A stretch of DNA of 64,000 nt from contig NZ_FZTC01000019.1 of assembly GCF_900200035.1 (NCBI RefSeq), positions 1 to 64,000 of the forward strand, given 5' to 3'. This DNA is from Klebsiella grimontii (lineage in GTDB: Bacteria > Pseudomonadota > Gammaproteobacteria > Enterobacterales > Enterobacteriaceae). The notes under the pieces are model-generated. The model did not search any database, was not told where the DNA came from, and was given only the letters and a program-made list of their open reading frames with translations. Positions 7,588 to 16,539 of this stretch are shown piece after piece (position 1 is the first letter of the stretch; each line of letters begins with the position of its first letter). Both the position numbers and the translations under genes were made by a program.

Positions 7588-8316
7588 TTACAGCGCGACA
7601 ATCTCCAGAGAGACCACCTGCTGCTGCCAGCGTTCGACCTGCTTCTGGCGAGCAGGAGAGAGTTTACCGGTCGTCACCAGCAGCCATTTGCGCTCCGGCA
7701 GGATCTCCGGCGCCAGGGTTGCGGGGGGCGCCGGAAGGACGTCGATGCGGTGGCCCTGTCCGGTGCGTTTGAGCGCTTCAAGCCAGATTTCGCAGGCGTC
7801 TGTCAGGTGCCAGCCGGTGATCAAATAGTTATCGCCGGGCGCCTTTTTGTCCCCTTCGAGGCAGAAGGAGGTGTAGGCGATGATGATACCGTCGAGGATT
7901 TCGCGCAGCGTCATAATTGCCGGTACGTTGGCGGAGACCTGGCTGCGCAGCGGGCGCAGCACCTCGGTGACCAGCTCGGGGCGAGGGGATTCGCGCCCGG
8001 CGTCGTAAATCAGCTGGCGCAGGGATTCGATTTTCCCCTCTTTCAGGCGCTGGAGCATGTTCTCCTGCAAGGTGAGCCAGTTATTCGTCCGCCGCGCGCC
8101 GGGACGCGCCAGCAGGGGTTTCACCTGGCTGACGGGAACCCCTTTTTTGACCCAGTCGAGAATTTTAAGCGCCTGCTGGATATCGTCATCGTTGTACAGG
8201 CGATGGCCGCCGTCGGTGCGCTGTGGCTTAAGGAGGCCGTAGCGACGCTGCCAGGCGCGGAGCGTCGTCGCGTTAATGCCGCAAAGCTGCGCAAATTCAC
8301 CGATGGAGTAGGTCAT
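7588..8316 (-). CDS. MerR-family regulator, MlrA/BluR-like
   Basis: This 242-residue protein has an N-terminal MerR helix-turn-helix (YSIGEFAQLCGINATTLRAWQRRYGLLKPQR, TDGGHRLYND), nearly identical in this stretch to E. coli MlrA, and a C-terminal region resembling a cobalamin-binding-like domain (EILDGIIIAYTSFCLEG, YLITGWHLTDACEIWLEALK) without the DxHxxG cobalamin ligand motif. MlrA activates csgD and BluR is a blue-light-controlled repressor; this is a third relative. I chose ATG 8316, with AGGTG 6 bp upstream, over the in-frame GTG at 8325. It is codirectional with, and 265 bp upstream of, the lipid-modification operon, which it probably controls. Confidence 0.75.
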   Translation of the reverse strand: MTYSIGEFAQLCGINATTLRAWQRRYGLLKPQRTDGGHRLYNDDDIQQALKILDWVKKGVPVSQVKPLLARPGARRTNNWLTLQENMLQRLKEGKIESLRQLIYDAGRESPRPELVTEVLRPLRSQVSANVPAIMTLREILDGIIIAYTSFCLEGDKKAPGDNYLITGWHLTDACEIWLEALKRTGQGHRIDVLPAPPATLAPEILPERKWLLVTTGKLSPARQKQVERWQQQVVSLEIVAL

Positions 8317-8415
8317 AAGGGACACCTGATAATCAACAATACTCTCAATATACTACGAATAGCGGCGGGTTGAGTGCATTCCCGCGCTTTTGCAAGCCGT
8401 TAGCCTCGCCAAAAC

Positions 8416-8760
8416 TTAGTGAAAAGAAAAAGGAGAGAACACATAAATCGCTGCCATCCCTGCGAGACTGGCGATCGCGCTGATGATGAACCAGGTCCTG
8501 AACGGCTGCTTTTGCGTTTTGTGGCGGAACAGCTGCTGACCCGCTATTGCGCCAGCCCAGCCGCCCACGAACCCAAACACCAGCAACGTGGACTCCGGTA
8601 CCCTGTGCCAGGCCCTGCGCGCCGCCATTTTATCCACGCCGTAAATCGCTAGCGTCAGGACGTTGACCAGCAGGAGCCAAATAGCAAAGGGCCAGGACGT
8701 AAAAATGCTGCCGAGCGCCGCAGCGATCAGGAGCAAATAACAACACCGATTGAGATTCAT
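8416..8760 (-). CDS. DUF1294 inner-membrane protein
   Basis: This 114-residue protein has four hydrophobic segments and the DUF1294 core: VYGVDK-type motif (AIYGVDKMAARR), RVPESTLLVFGFVGGWAGA, and the basic loop FRHKTQKQPFRTWF. The family is widespread, sometimes fused to cold-shock domains, and has no known function. It is probably transcribed alone: it is separated by about 80 bp from the MFS gene upstream and about 100 bp from the MerR gene downstream, all in the same direction. Confidence 0.75.
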   Translation of the reverse strand: MNLNRCCYLLLIAAALGSIFTSWPFAIWLLLVNVLTLAIYGVDKMAARRAWHRVPESTLLVFGFVGGWAGAIAGQQLFRHKTQKQPFRTWFIISAIASLAGMAAIYVFSPFSFH

Positions 8761-8841
8761 ATTTTTAGCCGCAGTTTTTCAGCGCGTATTGAAACCGCAT
8801 TATACGCACGACCCGCGGCGAGAAAAACCCGCGGCCTTAGC

Positions 8842-10038
8842 CTACTTCCTCGCCTGGCGGCCGGTGAGCGCCGTTATTCCGACCGCGGCAAGCAGCAATA
8901 TTCCACTTAATCCAAAAGCGCTTTGCCACCCCATGCGGTCAAATACCACGCCTCCTGCCGTCGAACCCAGCGCAATCGACAGCTGAATCACGGCGACCAT
9001 CAATCCGCCACCCGCTTCCGCGTCGTCGGGCAGCGTCCGCGCTATCCACGTCCACCAGCCGGTTGGCGCCGCCGTCGCCAGCATTCCCCACAGGCTTAAC
9101 AGAATGGCTACGGCCCAGGCGTGGTGTCCTGCCAGCAGCAACGTTCCGGCAATCGCGGCCATCAGTAAGGGGAGGGTGATTAAGGTCTGATAAAATCGGG
9201 CAGTGAGGAGTGGTGAAACGCCCAGGGTGCCGATAAAACCCGCGATGCCTATCGCGAGCAAAATCAGGGACAGGCCAGAGGCGCTGACGCCGGTTACCGT
9301 TTCCAGAAACGGCCGCACGTAGGTAAAGAGGGTAAACTGCCCCATAAAGAAGAGTCCGCAGGCCAGCAGGCCGATAGCGATGATGGGCGTTCTGAACAGG
9401 CGAAGCGCGGAGCCGCGCGGCCGGCTCGCGTTATCGCTTGCCATCGCGGGCAGGCTGACGCACTGCCAGATGAAGGCGGCTATCGCCAGCGGCGCCAGGC
9501 ATAAAAAGGCGCCGCGCCAGCCGACGGTTGACCCCAGGTAGCTGCCCAGCGGCGCCGCCACGACGGTCGCCAGCGCGTTACCGCCGTTGAAAATCGCCAG
9601 CGCGCGGGGAACCTGGCGCTGCGGCACCAGCCTGATGGCGGTGGCCGCCGACATCGACCAGAATCCACCGATGACGATACCAATCAGGGCCCTTCCCGCC
9701 ATATAAACCGCATAGCTGGACGCCAGCGCGACAATCAAACCCGACGCCGCCATCAGAACCGTCAGCCCCAGCAGGAGATATTTACGATTCAGGCTCCCGG
9801 CAAGGTTGGCGATAGTCAGGCTGGTCATGACCGCCAGGGCGCCGGAAATCGCAATGCCCTGGCCTGCCAGCCCCTCGGTGACGTTTAAATCTCTGGCAAT
9901 CGGCGTCAGCAGGCTGACCGGCATAAATTCGGAAGCGATGAGGACAAAAACGCACAGCGTCATGGCAAATACGCCGCCCCAGTGGGCGTGCGCTGGCGTG
10001 GGGGGGGTAGTACGGCTCAGTGTGGACATGATCTGCAT
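8842..10038 (-). CDS. MFS transporter, DHA1 type (sugar/nucleoside efflux-like)
   Basis: This 398-residue protein has about twelve hydrophobic segments. The N-terminal half has the DHA1 features LTIANLAGSLNRKYLLLGL and GRALIGIVIGGFWSMSAATAIRLVP, like the NepI/YdhP/SotB group of inner-membrane proton-driven exporters. The substrate is unknown. The start at 10038 is weakly supported; ATG at 10029 is an alternative that would shorten it by three residues. No co-transcribed partner is evident, although a hydrolase gene lies upstream in the same orientation. Confidence 0.75.
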   Translation of the reverse strand: MQIMSTLSRTTPPTPAHAHWGGVFAMTLCVFVLIASEFMPVSLLTPIARDLNVTEGLAGQGIAISGALAVMTSLTIANLAGSLNRKYLLLGLTVLMAASGLIVALASSYAVYMAGRALIGIVIGGFWSMSAATAIRLVPQRQVPRALAIFNGGNALATVVAAPLGSYLGSTVGWRGAFLCLAPLAIAAFIWQCVSLPAMASDNASRPRGSALRLFRTPIIAIGLLACGLFFMGQFTLFTYVRPFLETVTGVSASGLSLILLAIGIAGFIGTLGVSPLLTARFYQTLITLPLLMAAIAGTLLLAGHHAWAVAILLSLWGMLATAAPTGWWTWIARTLPDDAEAGGGLMVAVIQLSIALGSTAGGVVFDRMGWQSAFGLSGILLLAAVGITALTGRQARK

Positions 10039-10161
10039 CCCGGAATATTTTCCCGGCCCGCTTCAGGCGCGGCCGGATCAGACGCTATTGATGAAAACGT
10101 GGATAAAGGTAAAGCGCGGGCGATGGAACGCCGCCCGCGAATTTCGAACGGCTTTCGGTCG

Positions 10162-11298
10162 TTATCTCAGGTTGGTTTTGAAAAATTGTTCAAATTTGGC
10201 AAACGGAATTTTACCGGCCGCATTGTCATAGAGATCGACATGGTTCGCGCCGGGGACGATTATCAGCTCTTTCTCTTTGCTGCCGATGGCCTTAAAGGCG
10301 TCTTCGGCAAAATAGCGGGAATGCGCTTTTTCGCCGGTCACGATCAGCGTCGGGATGGTGACTTCATTGGCATAGCTCAGCAGCGGCATATTCATGAACG
10401 ACAGCGGCATGGTCGCATTCCACGCGCCGGTTGAGTTGACGGAGCGGGCGTGGAAACCGCGCGGCATCCGGTAATAGTCAAAAAACTCTTTCAAAACCGG
10501 GTTCGGGTTGGCGGGTAAGGTTTCTGGCAAGATACGATCGCCCGCGCTGGCGTTGCCTTTCTCATCGACGTAAATATCATGTCCGCCCGGCGCGTAGGCG
10601 CCGTTTTCCGCATCCTTCCAGCGCTGTTCGTTGAGGTAGCGCAATACGGCGCGGCGATCGGCGGTGGTATAGCGATCTTTACCGTCGCCAACGCCATGGC
10701 CCATCGCGCGGCTCATGTCGTACATGACGCTGGTGGCCACCGCTTTCACGCGGGTATCCATCGCGGCGTCGTTTAGCGCCATGCCGCCCCAGCCGCAAAT
10801 GCCGAGCAGCCCGATACGGTTGCGGTCCACCTCGCTTTGCAGACCTAAGAAATCGACCGCCGCGCTGAAATCCTCGGTGTTGATATCCGGAGAGGCAACG
10901 TTACGCGGATAGCCGCCGCTTTCGCCCGTATAAGAAGGATCGAAGGCCAGGGTGACAAAACCCTGTTCCGCCAGGGTCTGCGCATAGAGGCCGCTGGACT
11001 GCTCTTTCACCGCGCCGAAGGGACCGCTGACTGCGATCGCCGCCAGCTTACGCTCGCCGCGATCTTTTGGAATGTAGAGATCGCCGACCAGGGTGATTCC
11101 GTAGCGGTTCTGGAAGCTCACCTTACGGTGATCGACTTTCGCGCTTTCCGCGAAGGTTTTGTCCCATTTTTCGACCATCGAAACGGGCGCGTTTGGATGA
11201 ATGGTATCGGCATAGCTCATGGTAGTGACTCCACTGAATGATGCGCATAGCAGCATGGCAGGCATGGCGGCCGTCAGTTTTCTGGCGAATGCTTTCAT
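10162..11298 (-). CDS. Exported alpha/beta hydrolase (dienelactone-hydrolase-like)
   Basis: This 378-residue protein has a signal peptide (MKAFARKLTAAMPAMLLCAS, with cleavage likely after TTMSYA) and is therefore probably periplasmic. The body is an alpha/beta hydrolase: GDLYIPKDRGERKLAAIAVS, the nucleophile-elbow region IGLLGICGWGGMALND (a cysteine rather than a serine) and the C-terminal VTGEKAHSRYFAEDAFK with a later GANHVD histidine. It resembles E. coli YcjY. Start 11298 is chosen for the signal sequence and AGGGG site. The divergent LysR gene at 11461 is the likely regulator. Confidence 0.75.
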   Translation of the reverse strand: MKAFARKLTAAMPAMLLCASFSGVTTMSYADTIHPNAPVSMVEKWDKTFAESAKVDHRKVSFQNRYGITLVGDLYIPKDRGERKLAAIAVSGPFGAVKEQSSGLYAQTLAEQGFVTLAFDPSYTGESGGYPRNVASPDINTEDFSAAVDFLGLQSEVDRNRIGLLGICGWGGMALNDAAMDTRVKAVATSVMYDMSRAMGHGVGDGKDRYTTADRRAVLRYLNEQRWKDAENGAYAPGGHDIYVDEKGNASAGDRILPETLPANPNPVLKEFFDYYRMPRGFHARSVNSTGAWNATMPLSFMNMPLLSYANEVTIPTLIVTGEKAHSRYFAEDAFKAIGSKEKELIIVPGANHVDLYDNAAGKIPFAKFEQFFKTNLR

Positions 11299-11460
11299 CA
11301 ATATTTCCCCTAAAACAGGTTCCAGGTACAGGTTGCATATGGGCAACGCTGCGGTGTTTTGTTGCCATGCGCCGATTATAGTTAGCAGTAATGGTGCTGA
11401 TTAGAGGGTGAATAATGCTAAGATTGATATCATATTGTTATGAATGGCGAGAAGGAAACG

Positions 11461-12345
11461 ATGGCGAAACGGGAAAACTATAACGATCTGTACCTGTTTA
11501 TGCTGGTGGTGCGGGAGGGCAGTTTTACCGCCGCGGCGCAGCGGCTTGGACTGGCGCAATCCGGCGTCAGCCGTTCCGTTCGTGAACTGGAAGAGCGGCT
11601 GGGCGTGCAGCTTCTGGTGCGTACCACCCGCAAACTTTCGCTCACCCAGGCGGGCGAGCAGCTCTATCGAACCGTCGAATCCGGCTTTGATGCGTTAGAC
11701 TCGGGGCTATCCACGCTGGCGTATTATCGCCATACCCCGTCCGGTACCGTCCGTATCAATGCCAGCCAGCACGCCATTGATAAAGTGCTGCTGCCGAAGC
11801 TGGCGGTCTTTAAACAACGCTATCCTGATATCCGCCTGGAACTGATCAGCGAAAGCCGGTTTGTCGATATTATCGCGGAGCGGTTTGATGCCGGGGTGCG
11901 TCTGGGGCCGGAAGTCGGCGGCGGCATGGTGGCGGTGCGCATTTCGCCCGATATGGAGATGGTTGTTGTCGGCACGCCCGAGCATTTTCGCCGCTACGGC
12001 TTTCCGCAAACGCCCGCGGATTTAGTGATTCATCCCTGCATTGCCTATCAGTTTGGCGACGGCAGCCTGTACGCCTGGGAGCTCGATCAGGACGGTAAAA
12101 AAATCACCCACCGTCCGCAGGGGCAGTGGGCCTTTGCTGACAGCTATATGGAGGCAAAAGCCGCCAGGTTGGGTCTGGGTCTGGCTTATGTCCCGCAGGA
12201 GCTGGTCGCCGACGACTTAGAGCGAGGCGCGCTTATCAGAGTTTTGCAACGCTACAGCCAGCGGCTGGAAGGCTCTTTTCTCTATTATCCCCATCGCAAC
12301 GTGTCGCCCGCGCTGCGGGCGGTGATTGATACCCTGAGAATTTAA
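11461..12345 (+). CDS. LysR-family regulator
   Basis: This 294-residue protein has the LysR helix-turn-helix near the N-terminus (FMLVVREGSFTAAAQRLGLA, QSGVSRSVRELEERLGVQLL, RTTRKLSLTQAG) and the effector-binding domain behind it (VRINASQHAIDKVLLPKLAV, PGMVAVRISPDME-like segments). ATG 11461 follows GAAGGAAACG and is preferred to ATG 11440, which has no ribosome site. It is divergent from the alpha/beta hydrolase gene across 162 bp and most likely regulates it. The effector is unknown. Confidence 0.85.
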   Translation: MAKRENYNDLYLFMLVVREGSFTAAAQRLGLAQSGVSRSVRELEERLGVQLLVRTTRKLSLTQAGEQLYRTVESGFDALDSGLSTLAYYRHTPSGTVRINASQHAIDKVLLPKLAVFKQRYPDIRLELISESRFVDIIAERFDAGVRLGPEVGGGMVAVRISPDMEMVVVGTPEHFRRYGFPQTPADLVIHPCIAYQFGDGSLYAWELDQDGKKITHRPQGQWAFADSYMEAKAARLGLGLAYVPQELVADDLERGALIRVLQRYSQRLEGSFLYYPHRNVSPALRAVIDTLRI

Positions 12346-12410
12346 GCCGTCAATCCTGAGGGGCGTAACCTTCTCCGGGGGCACGTTCTGGTTGATGACA
12401 GGCGCTACCG

Positions 12411-13322
12411 TTACTGTTTAACGTCGCATCGCGCCTTTTGTAATAAGCTCTCTAGCCACTCGGTAAACGCCCGCACTTTGCGTGAGAGATGGCGGTGCGG
12501 GTACAAGAGTGACAGTTTGCGATCGGGGGAGGGATTGTCGGGTAAGACTTCCACCAAAAGGCCGCGGTCGAGATAAGGCTGTAAAAAAAGGTTCATCCCC
12601 TGGACTAATCCCAGCCCCGCCAGGCCTGCCGATAAATAGGTTTCAGAGTTATCGATGACCAGCTTACCGGGAAGCGTCATTTCGGCGATACCTTCTGGCG
12701 TCGCAAAGGTCCACGGCATAATTTGCCGGCTGCTGCTGTTAACCCAGTTGATAGCCTGATGATCCTGCAAATCCTCCAGCGTTTGCGGCGCGCCGTGGCT
12801 CGCAATATAGGCCGGGCTGGCGCAGGTCGTCATTTTGATGCTGCCCAACTTGCGGGCGATATAGTCCCCGTCGTCCAGTTCTCCCACCCGCAGCAGGCAG
12901 TCAAGCCCATCGCGCAGCATATCCTGACGACGGTCTGAGCTACTGAGGATGATTTCGACGCCAGGATGCTGACGATAAAAATCAGGCAGATGGGGAACGA
13001 CCAATAACGTCGCAAAAGCGACAGGCATGTCGACTCGCAGCTGGCCGTGCAATACTCGGTCTGTACTAAACGATTCCAGCAACGCATCCGCCTGGGAGAG
13101 CAAAGGTTTGCTCTGACGGTAAAACGCTTCCCCGTCAGGCGTCAGGTTAATACGACGCGTTGTTCGCTGCAGCAAACGCGTGCCGCAGTGCTGCTCAAGC
13201 AGCTGCAAGGCTTTCGTAACGGCGGGACGATGAATCTGCAGGTTCTCCGCCGCCTGAGTAAAACTGCCCGCCTCGACAATTTCAATAAAAATGCGAATCG
13301 ATTCAAAGAGATTTATTTGCAT
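12411..13322 (-). CDS. LysR-family regulator
   Basis: This 303-residue LysR protein starts MQINLFESIRIFIEIVEAGS, with the helix-turn-helix FTQAAENLQIHRPAVTKALQ, the RTTRRINLTPDGEAFYRQ wing and an effector domain (LRVDMPVAFATLLVVPHLPD, LSSSDRRQDMLRDGLDCLLR). The internal start at 13322 gives the usual LysR length; a 29-codon upstream extension is AT-rich and was rejected. It is divergent from the nitronate monooxygenase-like gene across 158 bp and probably controls it. Confidence 0.85.
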   Translation of the reverse strand: MQINLFESIRIFIEIVEAGSFTQAAENLQIHRPAVTKALQLLEQHCGTRLLQRTTRRINLTPDGEAFYRQSKPLLSQADALLESFSTDRVLHGQLRVDMPVAFATLLVVPHLPDFYRQHPGVEIILSSSDRRQDMLRDGLDCLLRVGELDDGDYIARKLGSIKMTTCASPAYIASHGAPQTLEDLQDHQAINWVNSSSRQIMPWTFATPEGIAEMTLPGKLVIDNSETYLSAGLAGLGLVQGMNLFLQPYLDRGLLVEVLPDNPSPDRKLSLLYPHRHLSRKVRAFTEWLESLLQKARCDVKQ

Positions 13323-13480
13323 AACTGGCTTCTTTTGCCCACATCGGGATATTCTATTGTTACTGATTTTATAATAGTGATGAACTTTTTTGGCTATTTT
13401 TCTAAACAATGTAACGGCCTACACTCCTTCCACGAAGAAAATGAACCGCGCCATAGCGCTATTGTGAAGGATATTGCACC

Positions 13481-14461
13481 ATGAAAAATAACCGTATCTG
13501 TCAGATCCTGAATATAGAAAAACCGGTGATTCAGGGGCCGCTATCGTGGCTGACCGATGCCCGTTTAGTCGCCGCCGTCAGCAATGCCGGCGGGCTTGGC
13601 GTGCTGGGGCCCAATGCCGGTTTAACCGCTGAGACCGCGGTTTCCACGCCGGAAGAAACCGCTGAAAAAATGCGCGAAGAGATCCGCAAAACCAAACGGC
13701 TGACCGAAAAGCCTTTCGGCGTGAACCTGATCCCAACGCCTGAAAATGATATCTGGACCCCGCCTATTCTGCAGGTGATAAAAGAAGAGGGCGTCAGGGC
13801 CGTGGTGTATACCGGTTACGGCGAAGGGGCGCTCATACCGGCGCTGTTCAACGAATTAAAAGAGGCGGGTATTGCTGTTATTTACCGTGATATCAATCCG
13901 ACGCCTGAAAATACCCGCCTTGCTGAAGCCGCTGGCGCCGATATCATCGTCGCGACCGGCTTTGATGAAGGAGGGACATTGCCGGGCACCGCGCTGGGAA
14001 CCTTTTCAATTGTGCCGCTGATTGCCGATGCGGTGAAGCGCATTCCGGTGATGGCCGCGGGCGGTATTACCGACCATCGTACCGCCAGAGCAGCGCACGC
14101 GCTCGGCGCGGAAGGGATATTTGCCGGTTCGGTTTTTATCGCGACGGAAGAAAGCAGAGTGCCAGCCTCGGTCAAAAATAGAATTATTGCCGCCAATGGC
14201 CTTAATTTGCGGCTTTTCCGCACGCTGCCGCATTACTATCGCTCGCTGCCGGGCAGGCTGGCCGAAAAACTGGTGTCGATGGATAAAGCCGGCGCCAGCC
14301 GCGAGGCGCTCGGCGAAGCCATGGGGGGATTACGCGGTTTGCGTATCGGCATGCTGGAAGGCAACGCTGATGAAGGCTATATCTCGCTCGGCACGGGGAT
14401 CGGCAACATCCACAGCGTCAAAAGCGTAGCAGAAGTGGTCGATGCCTTAACCGTGGACTGA
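13481..14461 (+). CDS. Nitronate monooxygenase-family flavoenzyme
   Basis: This 326-residue TIM-barrel protein has the family motifs IEKPVIQGPLSWLTDARLVA, AVSNAGGLGVLGPNAG, PFGVNLIPTP, GADIIVATGFDEGG (FMN phosphate region), VMAAGGITDHRTARAAHALG and GAEGIFAGSVFIATEES. Members oxidise nitronates or reduce related substrates with FMN; some are enoyl reductases. The KPVIQGPM-type and AGGITD motifs are intact. It is a single gene divergent from a LysR regulator. The physiological substrate cannot be read from the sequence. Confidence 0.82.
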   Translation: MKNNRICQILNIEKPVIQGPLSWLTDARLVAAVSNAGGLGVLGPNAGLTAETAVSTPEETAEKMREEIRKTKRLTEKPFGVNLIPTPENDIWTPPILQVIKEEGVRAVVYTGYGEGALIPALFNELKEAGIAVIYRDINPTPENTRLAEAAGADIIVATGFDEGGTLPGTALGTFSIVPLIADAVKRIPVMAAGGITDHRTARAAHALGAEGIFAGSVFIATEESRVPASVKNRIIAANGLNLRLFRTLPHYYRSLPGRLAEKLVSMDKAGASREALGEAMGGLRGLRIGMLEGNADEGYISLGTGIGNIHSVKSVAEVVDALTVD

Positions 14462-14563
14462 GAGCGGGGCAAAAGAGCCTCGCTCGCACTTAATACTATG
14501 AGGATGGCTTATGTGCTGATGATAGCCATTCTCATCGCAAGATGTCCTGTGAAAGAAAATGGG

Positions 14564-15493
14564 TTAAATAACGCTTCTAAGCCAGGATTCAATATCCTGG
14601 GTTGGAATATTATTTTGTACATTCCAGGTTTCACTCATCGGCCACCACATCCCATCTCCGCGTGCGAAGGCGACGCGATAGCGAAGCATCCGATCGTCCG
14701 GCTTCATACGCAGCTGTTCCAGTAGCGTGGGCAGGGTAAATACCTGCCGGGTAAAGGTTCGCTTTGTTACGCGCTCAACGGTGTCCGCCAGTTTTCCATA
14801 AGAGGTCGTTTCTCCGGCGACAAAGACCACTTCATTGATTAATCGGGGTTCAAACAAATAAATGGCGGTGGTCAGGCGGCCAATATCCGCAGGTGACGTC
14901 ACGGTGATTTGCGTATCCCATCTCCCGAGCGCATTGAGGGTATTTTGGGATAAATTGACCACATCGAACGCCGGCTCGAAAAGAAAACTGGTAAACATGC
15001 CGGTTGAAATAATCACCCATTCCGTGGCGGTCTGAGCGCGTAATAACGTTCTGACGTCATACTGCTCGTCCCACACGGGTTGGCCGCTACCTTTTCCGAC
15101 CGCATCGTAATTCACCCCAAATTGCCAGGGAAAATAGCGTTTCACCCTGGCCTCCAGCGCCGCCCGGGTAATTTTTATCTGCGTACCCGCCCCAGCGACA
15201 AATCCCATACAGTTGATGATGGTAGCAAAATTCGCAAAGAGGTCTTTTAGCGAGGCTGGCGTACTGGATGCAACGTCGACGGCGATAAATTCCGCCCCCC
15301 TGTCGGCCAGTTTTTGATGAGCCGCGGAGCGCAGTTTTCCCCGCGCATCCCACGAGCCGGGCGACACGATAACGCTGATAGCGCCATTCCGTTGAATGAC
15401 CGCCGGCACCAGCGAGTCGAGCACGGCGGCCCCGAGTTGTCCCGCTCCCAGCACTAATACTTTTTCATCTGTAGCGACATTATGCTCTTCCAT
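14564..15493 (-). CDS. NmrA-like / isoflavone-reductase-like NAD(P)-binding protein
   Basis: This 309-residue protein has a Rossmann motif VLVLGAGQLGAAVLDSL, the segment TIINCMGFVAGAGTQIKITR, and KRYFPWQFGVNYDAVGKGSG, typical of atypical SDRs of the NmrA/isoflavone reductase group (annotated as aromatic alcohol reductases in fungi). The catalytic lysine-type region is not obvious, so a regulatory NmrA-like role is possible. It is divergent from a LysR gene across 140 bp, the usual arrangement for a target gene and its regulator. Confidence 0.75.
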   Translation of the reverse strand: MEEHNVATDEKVLVLGAGQLGAAVLDSLVPAVIQRNGAISVIVSPGSWDARGKLRSAAHQKLADRGAEFIAVDVASSTPASLKDLFANFATIINCMGFVAGAGTQIKITRAALEARVKRYFPWQFGVNYDAVGKGSGQPVWDEQYDVRTLLRAQTATEWVIISTGMFTSFLFEPAFDVVNLSQNTLNALGRWDTQITVTSPADIGRLTTAIYLFEPRLINEVVFVAGETTSYGKLADTVERVTKRTFTRQVFTLPTLLEQLRMKPDDRMLRYRVAFARGDGMWWPMSETWNVQNNIPTQDIESWLRSVI

Positions 15494-15633
15494 TTTGACT
15501 CCTTATTCATTTAATCACGGTATTACGAGCTTTGGAGGAAGCTTAGGCCGACGAGCCTGATTCGATAAGTACGCGGGGATAAGTTAGACTGTTCGTAGAA
15601 ATGGAATAATCACGAGATGCCTTACGGAGAAAG

Positions 15634-16539
15634 ATGGATAAGCTGGAATCAATGCAGGTCTATATGTGTGTGGTGGATACGCATAGTTTCGCCAGAGCGG
15701 CGGAGGCGCTTGGGCTGCCGCGCTCTACGGTGTCGCGGGTGATTAAGACGCTTGAAGCATACCTGGGGATTCAGCTTTTACAACGTACGACCCGCAAGCT
15801 TAGCGTTACGCCTGACGGCCGCCACTATTATGCCGAGTGCAAAAGGCTTCTGGCTGAGATCGCCACGCTGGAGTCCTCTTTCCCCGGGCGGTCCGCGCGG
15901 CCCAGAGGCCGTTTCAAAGTCGGCATGCCGCAGTCCCTTGCGCGGCAGAGTATTATCCCCAGGCTCCCGGCCTTTCTGCAGCAGCATCCTGGTCTGGAGC
16001 TGATACTTTGCTCAAGCGATAGCGTGGAGGACATCATTCAGGAAGGGTATGACTGCGCGATCCGCGCGGGCAGGATCGACGATTCAACGACCCTGGTTGC
16101 CCGGCCGCTCGCCAACTTTTCTTGGCGGGTTCTGGCCTCTCCGGCCTATATTGCCGCTTATGGTCAGCCGGAAACGCTCGATGATCTGGAAAGGCATCGC
16201 GCTATTGGCTATCTGGATCACCGCACCGGCAGAACCATCGAGTGGTTTTTCACGCTTGCTGAGGAGGATTACGCGATCCGCATGAAAGAGACCCTGGTCG
16301 TCGATGATACGGACGCCTACATACAGGCCGCAATACAAGGACTTGGGTTAATCCGCGTCGCCAGCTATCTGGCCAGGCCGTACCTGCGCAGCGGCGAGCT
16401 GGTTGCCTGTCTGGATAACGTCTCTTGTGCTTTACCGCTTTCGCTGGTTTATCCGCAAAACAGGTACCTTCCTCCTGCGGTTCGCGCGTTTTATGCCTGG
16501 AGCAAAGTGGTTTTGCAGCAGGCGGCCGAGGAGGCCTAA
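15634..16539 (+). CDS. LysR-family regulator
   Basis: This 301-residue LysR protein starts MDKLESMQVYMCVVDTHSFA, with the helix-turn-helix RAAEALGLPRSTVSRVIKTL and RTTRKLSVTPDGRHYYAEC, and an effector domain containing LELILCSSDSVEDIIQEGYD and the CAIRAG motif. The ATG is preceded by ACGGAGAAAG. It is divergent from the NmrA-like gene and probably regulates it. It resembles the LysR at 12411-13322 in its effector domain; both are of the small-molecule, AaeR/PerR-like subgroup. Confidence 0.85.
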   Translation: MDKLESMQVYMCVVDTHSFARAAEALGLPRSTVSRVIKTLEAYLGIQLLQRTTRKLSVTPDGRHYYAECKRLLAEIATLESSFPGRSARPRGRFKVGMPQSLARQSIIPRLPAFLQQHPGLELILCSSDSVEDIIQEGYDCAIRAGRIDDSTTLVARPLANFSWRVLASPAYIAAYGQPETLDDLERHRAIGYLDHRTGRTIEWFFTLAEEDYAIRMKETLVVDDTDAYIQAAIQGLGLIRVASYLARPYLRSGELVACLDNVSCALPLSLVYPQNRYLPPAVRAFYAWSKVVLQQAAEEA

